Part shown: positions 1 through 5,155 of the stretch, one piece after another
Position numbering within the stretch: the first letter of the stretch is position 1
Layout: the number at the start of each line of letters is the position of its first letter
DNA from: an uncultured Clostridia bacterium
GTDB taxonomy: Bacteria > Bacillota > Clostridia > Oscillospirales > CAG-272
Direction of reading: 5' to 3'
DNA: 5,155 bases
NCBI GenBank assembly: GCA_945936265.1
Contig: CAMETB010000101.1
Location: 1 to 5,155 of the forward strand
Translations under genes and position numbers: made by a program
The notes under the pieces: generated by a model
Seen by the model: the letters and a program-made list of their open reading frames with translations, nothing else
Databases searched by the model: none
Told to the model about the DNA's origin: nothing

Positions 1-1074
1 AATTATACCGACGAGAAATGCTATTTTATCACAGCCTCGGGAAATCCTTACGTCGTAAAATCTCCCGAAAACGTCTCAAAAGCGCAGATGGAGTACATAG
101 CCACAATTTTCGGATATATGGAGCAAGCACTTGCCTCCGATACGGGATATAACTCTATAGAAAGAAAACATTATAGCGAATATATAGATGAGGATTCGCT
201 TGCTCGCGCCTATATAATGGCGGAGTATGGAAGGAACTATGACGCAGGCTATTCAAGTACCTTTTTTTATAAAGATGTCGACGTAAACGGTAAAAGGACA
301 AAAATTACAAGCGGACCTCTCTGGGACTGCGACAATACCCTCGGTAACATATTAAAAGGCGGAGCCGCCGTTCAGGAGGGTTATTGGGCGGCAAACCCAG
401 ACCGTCCGTTCTGGAAACTTTGCGTAAAGCACAGCGATTTCAATTCACTTGTCAGAAAGCATTTTACGGAAATGTACGATATAATTTACGATATGGTTGA
501 CAGGGGCGGATATATAGACGAGCTTGTTTCAGAGCTTGGGACCTCGGTCGCAATGGAGAGGGCAAGGTGGCATAGTGACGACTATTCCAAGTGGCCTCTC
601 TACGACGAAAGGTTCAATTACCATCACTACGAGTGGAGCCCGAATACTCAAACGTTTCAGTTCATTAAAGAATACTCCGACGGAGTTGATGAAGATGATA
701 CAACTGTAATAGGATACCTTATAAATTGTATGACAAAGCGCGCAGATTGGCTTGCTTCAGCGTGGAATTGTAATGTCGAAAAAAGGGAGAGGATTTTGTA
801 TGTTCAACCGCCGCTCCCGGATACCGGCGATGACACATCCACCGATACATGGACAGAAGATACGTCTGCCGATTCAGACGATACAGACACAAAAGATATA
901 TCCGATACGGGAAATATTACGGATTCTTCCGAATCGGGCAATACGTCAGATACAGGCGGCAAGGAAAAAAGCGATGGTTTATCAAGAAAAAATAAAATCA
1001 TAATCGGCATTTCGGTTGCCTTTGCGGCAGTTATTTCCGTATTTGTCTTTATAGCGTCAAAAAAGAAACTTTAA
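1..1074 (+). CDS. CotH-family kinase-like protein with C-terminal membrane anchor (3' part, start missing)
   Basis: The frame is open from base 1 to a TAA at 1072-1074, giving 357 visible residues; the true start and the N-terminal ATP-binding part lie upstream. CotH-family hallmarks in order are a YVVKSPE strand (residues 18-24), an E-x3-N-x-D loop (E75, N79, D81) followed by SSTFFYKD (85-92), the acidic motif GPLWDCDNTLGN (105-116, matching the family WDxD pattern, D109 and D111), an ERARW helix (186-190) and the closing KRADWLASAWN (246-256). In known CotH proteins this atypical kinase fold phosphorylates secreted or spore-coat proteins. After the domain come a Pro hinge, an Asp/Ser/Thr-rich linker (about 272-323), a hydrophobic segment (about 333-352) and an SKKKL tail. 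This predicts an extracellular domain tethered to the membrane (inference). An LPDTG (272-276) is too far from the membrane segment for a normal sortase signal. The substrate cannot be told from the sequence. The acidic motif supports an intact active site, but the missing N-terminus prevents certainty. Confidence 0.88.
   Translation, partial: NYTDEKCYFITASGNPYVVKSPENVSKAQMEYIATIFGYMEQALASDTGYNSIERKHYSEYIDEDSLARAYIMAEYGRNYDAGYSSTFFYKDVDVNGKRTKITSGPLWDCDNTLGNILKGGAAVQEGYWAANPDRPFWKLCVKHSDFNSLVRKHFTEMYDIIYDMVDRGGYIDELVSELGTSVAMERARWHSDDYSKWPLYDERFNYHHYEWSPNTQTFQFIKEYSDGVDEDDTTVIGYLINCMTKRADWLASAWNCNVEKRERILYVQPPLPDTGDDTSTDTWTEDTSADSDDTDTKDISDTGNITDSSESGNTSDTGGKEKSDGLSRKNKIIIGISVAFAAVISVFVFIASKKKL
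814..966 (+). repeat. Asp/Ser/Thr-rich degenerate linker repeat within the CotH-like gene
   Basis: This stretch codes for a low-complexity linker in which Asp, Thr and Ser dominate. The pentamer GATAC occurs six times (820, 844, 859, 880, 904, 949), always in the reading frame as Asp-Thr. A D-T-G tripeptide occurs three times (near residues 274, 303 and 318), twice as SDTGN or SDTGG. Spacing is irregular, so this is degenerate low-complexity repetition, not a clean tandem array. It should act as a flexible, negatively charged and possibly O-glycosylated spacer between the folded domain and the membrane anchor. Confidence 0.7.
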
Positions 1075-1087
1075 TAAATCAAAAACG

Positions 1088-1120
1088 AACAAAAAACGGT
1101 CTTGCGACCGTTTTTTTGTT
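1088..1120 (+). terminator. Rho-independent terminator after the CotH-like gene
   Basis: The stem core CGGTC (1097-1101) pairs with GACCG (1106-1110) around a TTGC loop. Six A residues before it (1091-1096) can pair with the T run after it (1111-1116). With T1117 bulged, the stem extends further as AAC (1088-1090) with GTT (1118-1120). The run of seven Ts (1111-1117) directly after the GC stem is the classic terminator signature. It starts 13 bases after the CotH-like stop codon, so it ends that transcript. The A run on the left means it could also work on the opposite strand, although no gene points that way in this window. Confidence 0.9.
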
Positions 1121-1126
1121 TTAATA

Positions 1127-1155
1127 TTCAAAAAAATGATAACACTATTTATAAC
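1127..1155 (+). promoter_or_regulatory. possible sigma-A-type promoter for the glycan gene unit
   Basis: TTCAAA (1127-1132, four of six matches to TTGACA) and TATAAC (1150-1155, five of six matches to TATAAT) are separated by 17 bases. They lie between the terminator and the GTG start at 1176. Transcription would begin around 1161-1163, leaving a short leader that includes the GGAGG. The region is so AT-rich that such matches can arise by chance. The position, directly after a terminator and before a long run of tightly linked genes, is the stronger argument. Confidence 0.35.
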
Positions 1156-1165
1156 AAAACTTAAC

Positions 1166-1178
1166 GGAGGATAATGTG
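1166..1178 (+). promoter_or_regulatory. ribosome binding site selecting the GTG start at 1176
   Basis: GGAGG at 1166-1170 sits five bases before GTG 1176, the same spacing as at rfbF (GGAGG 3601-3605, ATG 3611). An ATG at 1174-1176 overlaps the GTG but is in another frame, is only three bases from the GGAGG, and stops after 33 codons at 1275. An in-frame ATG at 1215 has only a weak purine stretch before it. GTG 1176 is therefore preferred. Confidence 0.75.
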
Positions 1179-2492
1179 TTTTACAATTTTAAATATAAGT
1201 CGGATAAAGAGAGAATGTACAGCATATTTATTTTTGCCATGTTCCTTATATGCGTGGCATATTTGCTTGAAATAATAATATGTTGGATTTTTGTAAGTCC
1301 TCATTATCTGTTGCTTAATAATTCGCTCTTTTTTCAGGACTTTGACGATTCATTTATGGATTTTTTCAATGTCAACTATTTTGTCAAGGATAGTGACCCA
1401 TATTTTGCAGAAGGCTCGAGCTATCCGCCGCTTGCGCTCTCAATTGCAAAGATTTTTTCGTTAATGACTGATTATTCCGGAGGCTCAAAAGCGGCAAGAG
1501 CATCTGTAGGAGGCATAATATCTCTTGTTTTATTTTTCCTTATATTTATTGTATCAACCTATAAAATACTCGAAAAAAAAGTCGGAGGCATTCGGGCGGG
1601 AATGGTTTATGTGCTCCTTTTCCTCTCCGCACAAAATCTTTTTCTTATTCAGCGTGGAAACTATCTTTGCCTTACTTTTGTCTTAACATCGCTTTTTATA
1701 ATATTGTATGATTCGGACAAGCGATGGCAAAGGGAACTCTCGTGCGTTTTTCTCGGTATGGCAACAGGTATGAAACTCTATCCTTGCGCCTTTGCTCTTA
1801 TACTTCTTCGCGAGAAACGATTCTCACAGTTTTTCAAATGCGTTTTCTGGTCCGTTATATTTCTCGGAGTGCCGTTTATATTCTTTAAGGGCGGATTTGC
1901 AAATGCGCAGGAGTTTTTAAAAAATCTGACCGAGTTCGGAACGCACGGATATTATATTTTTCCCGTGGACTTTGTTCCTCACATGACAAAATACTCTTAT
2001 GATTATTCATCGGGTACGTTTTACGATCTTATGTGGCGCTTTATAGGCGGTATGAATCTGTATCTCAATCGGGATAATTTTGCATATGAACATATGCTGA
2101 TATGCGCAATAATTGTCATAATATCGCTTTTTGGCTCGATTTATTCCGAATTTCGCTGGCAGACTTTGCTTTTCGCCTCACTTCTTACCGTTCTTGTCCC
2201 TTCACCGAGCTTCATTTACTCCGGAGTTATGCTTTTTATTCCGTTTATATCGTTTATGCAGGAAGAAAAAAAGAGAAAATTCGATTATGTCTATCTGAGC
2301 CTTTTTATAATCTTTTTCTCTCCGTTCCAGTTCGGTTATATAATACCGAGATTTACGGAACAACTTTTTTACGGCATAACCGTATCTAATTTTATATCCC
2401 TTACCGCTCTTATTCTTATGCTCGTTATAACTTTTTTTGATATCATATGGAGGAACTGTGGAAAAGAAATTAAAAAACCTGTTTATAACTAA
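1176..2492 (+). CDS. multi-pass membrane glycosyltransferase, GT87/DUF2029-like GT-C fold (first of a tandem pair)
   Basis: This 438-residue, strongly hydrophobic protein has about ten or eleven predicted membrane segments, the first near residues 15-38. The pattern fits GT-C glycosyltransferases of the GT87/DUF2029 kind. The long first outer loop carries MDFFN (61-65), DPYF (74-77) and SYPPL (82-86). Further in are RGN (160-162), KLYP (200-203) and a KGG turn (238-240). In characterised GT87 enzymes such as mycobacterial PimE, an Asp in the first outer loop is catalytic and the donor is a polyprenyl-phosphate sugar; D62, or less likely D57/D58, is the candidate here (inference). It probably adds a sugar to a surface glycan on the outer membrane face. 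The next gene is its paralogue and overlaps its last 35 bases, and CDP-sugar genes follow. Acceptor and sugar are unknown. A polymerase (Wzy-like) role is less likely given the RGN and KxYP motifs. Confidence 0.7.
   Translation: MFYNFKYKSDKERMYSIFIFAMFLICVAYLLEIIICWIFVSPHYLLLNNSLFFQDFDDSFMDFFNVNYFVKDSDPYFAEGSSYPPLALSIAKIFSLMTDYSGGSKAARASVGGIISLVLFFLIFIVSTYKILEKKVGGIRAGMVYVLLFLSAQNLFLIQRGNYLCLTFVLTSLFIILYDSDKRWQRELSCVFLGMATGMKLYPCAFALILLREKRFSQFFKCVFWSVIFLGVPFIFFKGGFANAQEFLKNLTEFGTHGYYIFPVDFVPHMTKYSYDYSSGTFYDLMWRFIGGMNLYLNRDNFAYEHMLICAIIVIISLFGSIYSEFRWQTLLFASLLTVLVPSPSFIYSGVMLFIPFISFMQEEKKRKFDYVYLSLFIIFFSPFQFGYIIPRFTEQLFYGITVSNFISLTALILMLVITFFDIIWRNCGKEIKKPVYN
2449..2460 (+). promoter_or_regulatory. 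ribosome binding site selecting the GTG start at 2458
   Basis: GGAGG at 2449-2453 lies four bases before GTG 2458, inside the end of the preceding gene. The frame is open a little further upstream, to a TTG at 2437, but that start would place the GGAGG inside the coding region and has no binding site of its own. GTG 2458 gives a sensible N-terminus of MEKKLKN followed by a membrane segment. Confidence 0.78.
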
Positions 2493-3657
2493 TGTCCTTG
2501 TATTTGCTTTTGCAACAGTCATTTTACTTGCCACATTTGATTTTTTTATCTCAATAGGCGAAAAAAGCGGTTTGTTTTCCGATTTTAATGAAGTTTGTAA
2601 TTTTGCACTTTCAAAAAATCCTTATAAGGAATACAGAACCTCCTATGCGCCGCTTGTTATGATTTTCATCTATCCGTTTGCAAAAATGGCGCATATAACG
2701 ACAGATACAAACGAAATACTCCTTAAGAATACAGATTATATATTGTCGTTTATTTTGTTTAATGCCGCGGTTATTTTGTCCATCCTTGTAATAACATTTT
2801 TTCTTGTAAAAAAGAAAAACCTTTTTCCTTATGTCTTCTTTGCTTCGATTACGGGGGCGCCGTTTGTCTTTTGCGTAATAAGAGGAAATACTGTTATGAT
2901 GACCCTTGTATTCATCCTCCTGTTTATGCTTTTCAAGGACTCAAAATATCCGGCTTTACGTGAAATATCGCTTATCTCACTTGCAATAGCCGGAGTTCTT
3001 AAAATTTATCCTCTCTTTTTCGGGGTATACCTTCTTTGCAAAGGCAAGTTCAAAGAGAGTTTAAGGGTGGCATTATATTTTTTCATTTTCCTTATATTAC
3101 CGTTCTTCTTTTTTGAAGGCGGACTTTCGAATTTAAGTGTATATCTTGACAATGTTTTCCGCTTTGCCTACATGGAAAAGAGAGAGTACGGTTATGCAAA
3201 TATGTCACTTTTCTCCCTTATCAGCAAACTCCTCGATTTTATCGGAATGAATAAAATTTCGGTTATTGCCTCGCTTATAGTTTCTTTTGTTTTTCTTGCC
3301 ATGTCTGTAAATCTGGCAATAAAGACGAAAAGCGATGTTATACGGTCTCTTGTGATACTGTATACCATGTGTCTTATTCCGCCCGTTTCTTATTTTTATA
3401 CGCTGGTATTTATGCTTCCCTGCCTTATAGAAATATCCAACGGCGCGCGTGAGGGGGACGAAATATATATCGTTTTGCTCGGAATTATATCGTTTTTACC
3501 ACTAATTGCGTTTTCAATTTTTATGTATCACTCGATTTTTCTTATTGTGGGTTTGATTTACGAAATAATTGTGCATAATAAAGAGGAAAAAATAACAAAC
3601 GGAGGAAATTATGAAAGTAGTAATATTCGCAGGCGGCTACGGAACAAGAATCAGTGA
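2458..3657 (+). CDS. multi-pass membrane glycosyltransferase, GT87/DUF2029-like GT-C fold (second of a tandem pair)
   Basis: This 399-residue protein has a short basic N-terminus, a first membrane segment around residues 9-32 and about ten in total. It is a diverged paralogue of the upstream protein. The first outer loop aligns without gaps at an offset of 20 residues (SDFNE 41-45, NPY 54-56, SYAPL 62-66). The RGN-to-GG block aligns without gaps at an offset of 18 (RGN 142-144, KIYP 182-185, EGG 220-222). D42 falls opposite D62 of the first protein and is the candidate catalytic residue (inference from GT87 enzymes). SYPPL has become SYAPL. The likely role is transfer of a sugar from a polyprenyl-phosphate donor to an extracellular glycan, perhaps a different linkage from its neighbour. 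The start overlaps the upstream gene by 35 bases, and the last 47 bases overlap rfbF and encode a basic tail rich in Arg, Lys and Asn. Donor and acceptor are unknown. Confidence 0.68.
   Translation: MEKKLKNLFITNVLVFAFATVILLATFDFFISIGEKSGLFSDFNEVCNFALSKNPYKEYRTSYAPLVMIFIYPFAKMAHITTDTNEILLKNTDYILSFILFNAAVILSILVITFFLVKKKNLFPYVFFASITGAPFVFCVIRGNTVMMTLVFILLFMLFKDSKYPALREISLISLAIAGVLKIYPLFFGVYLLCKGKFKESLRVALYFFIFLILPFFFFEGGLSNLSVYLDNVFRFAYMEKREYGYANMSLFSLISKLLDFIGMNKISVIASLIVSFVFLAMSVNLAIKTKSDVIRSLVILYTMCLIPPVSYFYTLVFMLPCLIEISNGAREGDEIYIVLLGIISFLPLIAFSIFMYHSIFLIVGLIYEIIVHNKEEKITNGGNYESSNIRRRLRNKNQ
3601..3613 (+). promoter_or_regulatory. ribosome binding site of rfbF inside the upstream gene
   Basis: GGAGG at 3601-3605 is followed by five bases and ATG 3611. 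It lies within codons of the preceding membrane-protein gene, which stops 47 bases after the rfbF start. Ribosomes finishing the upstream gene would pass through this site, so translational coupling is likely. The site matches the one at 1166 in core and spacing. Confidence 0.85.
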
Positions 3658-4381
3658 GGAGTCCTATCTTAAACCGAAACCGATGATAGAAATAGGCGGT
3701 ATGCCGATACTCTGGCATATTATGAAACTCTATTCACACTACGGACATAACGACTTTATTATATGTGCCGGATATAAGCAAAACGTGATAAAGGAATGGT
3801 TCAATAATTACAGAATAAATATGTCTGATGTGGTTTTCGACTTTGAGACAGGGACAAAAAAGATAATAGGAACACACGCAAAAGAGAATTGGAAGGTAAG
3901 CGTAATAGACACCGGGCTTGACACAAAGACGGGCGGCAGACTGCTAAAAATCAAAAGACTTATAGGAGACGAGCCGTTTTTGCTCACTTACGGAGACGGA
4001 GTAGCAAACGTTGATATAAACGAAGTTATAAAATTTCACCGTTCTCAAAGTAAGACCGTAACGGTAACAGCCGTAAGACCCGAGGGACGTTTCGGAATAC
4101 TTGAAATTGAAGGCGATGAAATAAAATCATTTCACGAGAAGAGAAAAGAGGACGCGGGCTGGATAAACGGCGGATTTATGGTGGTTGAACCCGAAGCGCT
4201 TGATTATATAGAAAATCCGGATATGATGTTTGAGGCGGAACCGCTTGTAAGAATAGCTGAGGATGGGGAACTTTGCTGCTACAGGCATAACGGCTTCTGG
4301 CAGTGCATGGATACAATGCGCGACAAAGAAAGACTTGAAGCCCTGTATAAATCCGACAGAATACCGTGGAAGGTGTGGTAA
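3611..4381 (+). CDS. rfbF: glucose-1-phosphate cytidylyltransferase
   Basis: This enzyme makes CDP-glucose and pyrophosphate from CTP and alpha-D-glucose-1-phosphate (EC 2.7.7.33), the entry step to CDP-linked deoxysugars, and acts in the cytoplasm. The 256 residues match the family length of about 257. Visible motifs are the nucleotide-binding FAGGYGTRISEES (6-18), KPKPM (21-25) with the conserved Lys, ILWHIMKLYSHYG (33-45), YGDG (127-130, metal-binding D129), GRFG (159-162), WINGGF (184-189) and GFWQCMDT (228-235, second acidic residue D234). The family often has EKPK where this protein has EKRK (176-179), and FWQPMDT where it has FWQCMDT; both look tolerable. ATG 3611 is set by a GGAGG five bases upstream. 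The gene overlaps the preceding one by 47 bases and is followed after a single base by rfbG, whose product uses CDP-glucose. It is also called ddhA in some O-antigen clusters. Confidence 0.96.
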   Translation: MKVVIFAGGYGTRISEESYLKPKPMIEIGGMPILWHIMKLYSHYGHNDFIICAGYKQNVIKEWFNNYRINMSDVVFDFETGTKKIIGTHAKENWKVSVIDTGLDTKTGGRLLKIKRLIGDEPFLLTYGDGVANVDINEVIKFHRSQSKTVTVTAVRPEGRFGILEIEGDEIKSFHEKRKEDAGWINGGFMVVEPEALDYIENPDMMFEAEPLVRIAEDGELCCYRHNGFWQCMDTMRDKERLEALYKSDRIPWKVW

Positions 4382-4382
4382 A

Positions 4383-5155
4383 ATGCTTGATTTTTATAAA
4401 GACAAAAGGATATTTATAACCGGGCACACGGGGTTTAAGGGAGCATGGCTTTGTAAGATACTCCATATGGCAGGGGCAGAAATATACGGATATTCTCTTG
4501 AGCCGCCAACCGAAATATCTCTTTTCGATGTTGCAAATATAGGAAAACTGTTAAAATCTTCGGTAATAGAAGATATAAGAGACGAAAAAAAGCTTGAGTC
4601 AGCATTTTTTGAGGCAAGACCGGAAATAGTAATACATCTTGCCGCACAACCAATCGTCCGTGAAGGTTACAAAGAGCCGCATTATACCATAGAAACGAAT
4701 GTAATGGGTACTCTTAATTTGCTTGAATGTATAAGAAAATCAGACACTGTACGCTCATTTCTGAATGTAACAACCGATAAAGTATATAAAAACGAGGAAT
4801 GGGTATGGGGATACAGAGAAACCGACGCAATAGGCGGCAGAGATCCGTATTCCGCAAGCAAGGGCGCGGCGGAAATCATAACCGAAAGTTATAGAAAATC
4901 ATATTTTGAAAAAGAAAATATAGCAATTTCCACGGCAAGAGCGGGTAATGTAATAGGTGGAGGCGACTTCGGAAAAGACAGAATTATACCCGACTGTGTG
5001 TCGGCAGTTTTAAGGGGAGAGCCAATAACGGTAAGAAGCCCCAACTCCGTAAGACCGTATCAGCATGTCCTTGACGCTCTTTTTGCCTATCTTATGATAA
5101 TAGAAAAGCAATACTACGATAAATCTTACGAAAACAACTACAATATAGGGCCTAT
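4383..5155 (+). CDS. rfbG: CDP-glucose 4,6-dehydratase (5' part, runs off the window)
   Basis: This NAD-dependent extended short-chain dehydrogenase/reductase converts CDP-glucose to CDP-4-dehydro-6-deoxy-D-glucose (EC 4.2.1.45). The frame is open from ATG 4383 to the right edge, giving 257 complete codons; relatives are about 360 residues, so roughly the last 100 are missing. Visible features are the Rossmann glycine motif TGHTGFKG (13-20), HLAAQPIVR (85-93), the catalytic TTDKVYKN block (130-137) with the Thr-Asp-Lys typical of this family in place of Asp-Glu of dTDP-glucose dehydratases, YSASK (156-160) with catalytic Tyr and Lys, ARAGNVIGGGDF (185-196) and RPYQHVLD (224-231). The start lies one base after the rfbF stop. 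A GGAAGG (4368-4373) within the last rfbF codons can serve as ribosome binding site, nine bases from the ATG. The gene is also called ddhB. Usual next partners are a 3-dehydrase (rfbH/ddhC) or an epimerase/reductase outside the window. Confidence 0.96.
   Translation, partial: MLDFYKDKRIFITGHTGFKGAWLCKILHMAGAEIYGYSLEPPTEISLFDVANIGKLLKSSVIEDIRDEKKLESAFFEARPEIVIHLAAQPIVREGYKEPHYTIETNVMGTLNLLECIRKSDTVRSFLNVTTDKVYKNEEWVWGYRETDAIGGRDPYSASKGAAEIITESYRKSYFEKENIAISTARAGNVIGGGDFGKDRIIPDCVSAVLRGEPITVRSPNSVRPYQHVLDALFAYLMIIEKQYYDKSYENNYNIGP

Larger units (their letters stand above)
1176..5155 (+). other. tightly coupled surface-glycan transcription unit (continues to the right)
   Basis: Four genes on the same strand follow the terminator with spacings of -35, -47 and +1 bases and no terminator between them. 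They combine two membrane GT-C-type transferases with the first two enzymes of the CDP-deoxyglucose pathway. This is the typical make-up of part of a surface polysaccharide or glycosylation cluster. A single transcript is inferred from spacing; there is no direct evidence for it. Confidence 0.8.

Noticed and set aside
524..1003. Two + strand frames nested in the CotH-like gene (524-709 and 752-1003)
   Set aside because: They are alternative-frame shadows of the CotH-like coding sequence, with no motif or start signal of their own.
804..1010. Minus-strand open frame opposite the CotH linker (68 residues, Ser/Val-rich)
   Set aside because: It is the reverse complement of the repetitive Asp/Thr/Ser linker, its composition follows from that, and it has no homology signal or separate context.
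1075..1175. Possible riboswitch or small RNA in the gap between the two units
   Set aside because: Apart from the terminator hairpin the gap is plain AT-rich sequence, too short and without further stems for a structured leader.
2102..2389. 95-residue + strand frame inside the first membrane-protein gene
   Set aside because: It is entirely nested in the real gene in another frame, with no ribosome binding site of note.
2437..2457. Upstream TTG start for the second membrane-protein gene
   Set aside because: It would put the GGAGG (2449-2453) inside the gene as Gly-Gly codons and lacks its own binding site; GTG 2458 with four-base spacing is better.
2202..2534. Minus-strand open frame of 110 residues across the junction of the two membrane-protein genes
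   Set aside because: It is Lys/Tyr-rich antisense of hydrophobic coding sequence, shows no family motif, and lies opposite two well-supported genes.
4176..4879. Three minus-strand frames opposite the end of rfbF and most of rfbG
   Set aside because: rfbF and rfbG are unambiguous from their catalytic motifs; the antisense frames are stop-free by chance and resemble no family.

Overview
The window is AT-rich and the genes are closely packed on the + strand. Ribosome binding sites are strong GGAGG sequences placed 4-5 bases before the start, two of the starts are GTG, and ATA (Ile) and AGA (Arg) codons are frequent. Together with a membrane-anchored CotH-family protein, this suggests a low-GC Bacillota of the Clostridia type, such as an Oscillospiraceae/Ruminococcaceae-like gut or rumen bacterium. 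That assignment is an inference from style and gene content; no marker gene is present.

Layout. Bases 1-1074 hold the 3' part of a gene for a CotH-family protein kinase-like protein. It ends in a Pro hinge, an Asp/Ser/Thr-rich linker and a C-terminal membrane anchor, so the folded domain should lie outside the cell. A clear intrinsic terminator (about 1088-1120) closes this transcript. After a gap of about 100 bases with a possible weak promoter, a second tightly coupled unit runs from 1176 to beyond the right edge. It contains two tandem paralogous multi-pass membrane proteins resembling GT87/DUF2029 GT-C glycosyltransferases (1176-2492 and 2458-3657, overlapping by 35 bases), then rfbF (glucose-1-phosphate cytidylyltransferase, 3611-4381, overlapping the preceding gene by 47 bases), then rfbG (CDP-glucose 4,6-dehydratase, 4383 to the edge, incomplete, one base after rfbF).

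How the genes fit together. RfbF makes CDP-glucose from CTP and glucose-1-phosphate. RfbG converts it to CDP-4-dehydro-6-deoxy-D-glucose, the branch point for CDP-linked deoxy and 3,6-dideoxy sugars of surface polysaccharides. The two membrane proteins are good candidates for transferring sugars from a polyprenyl-phosphate carrier onto a surface glycan on the outer face of the membrane. The second unit is therefore most simply read as the start or middle of a surface-polysaccharide or glycan-decoration cluster. The CotH gene lies next to it but is separated by a terminator, so a shared function is only suggested by proximity.

I found no RNA gene, CRISPR array, insertion sequence or attachment site. 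The most interesting structures are the diverged GT-C pair with a conserved candidate catalytic Asp, the long coding overlaps, and the displaced LPDTG pentapeptide plus repetitive linker of the CotH protein.
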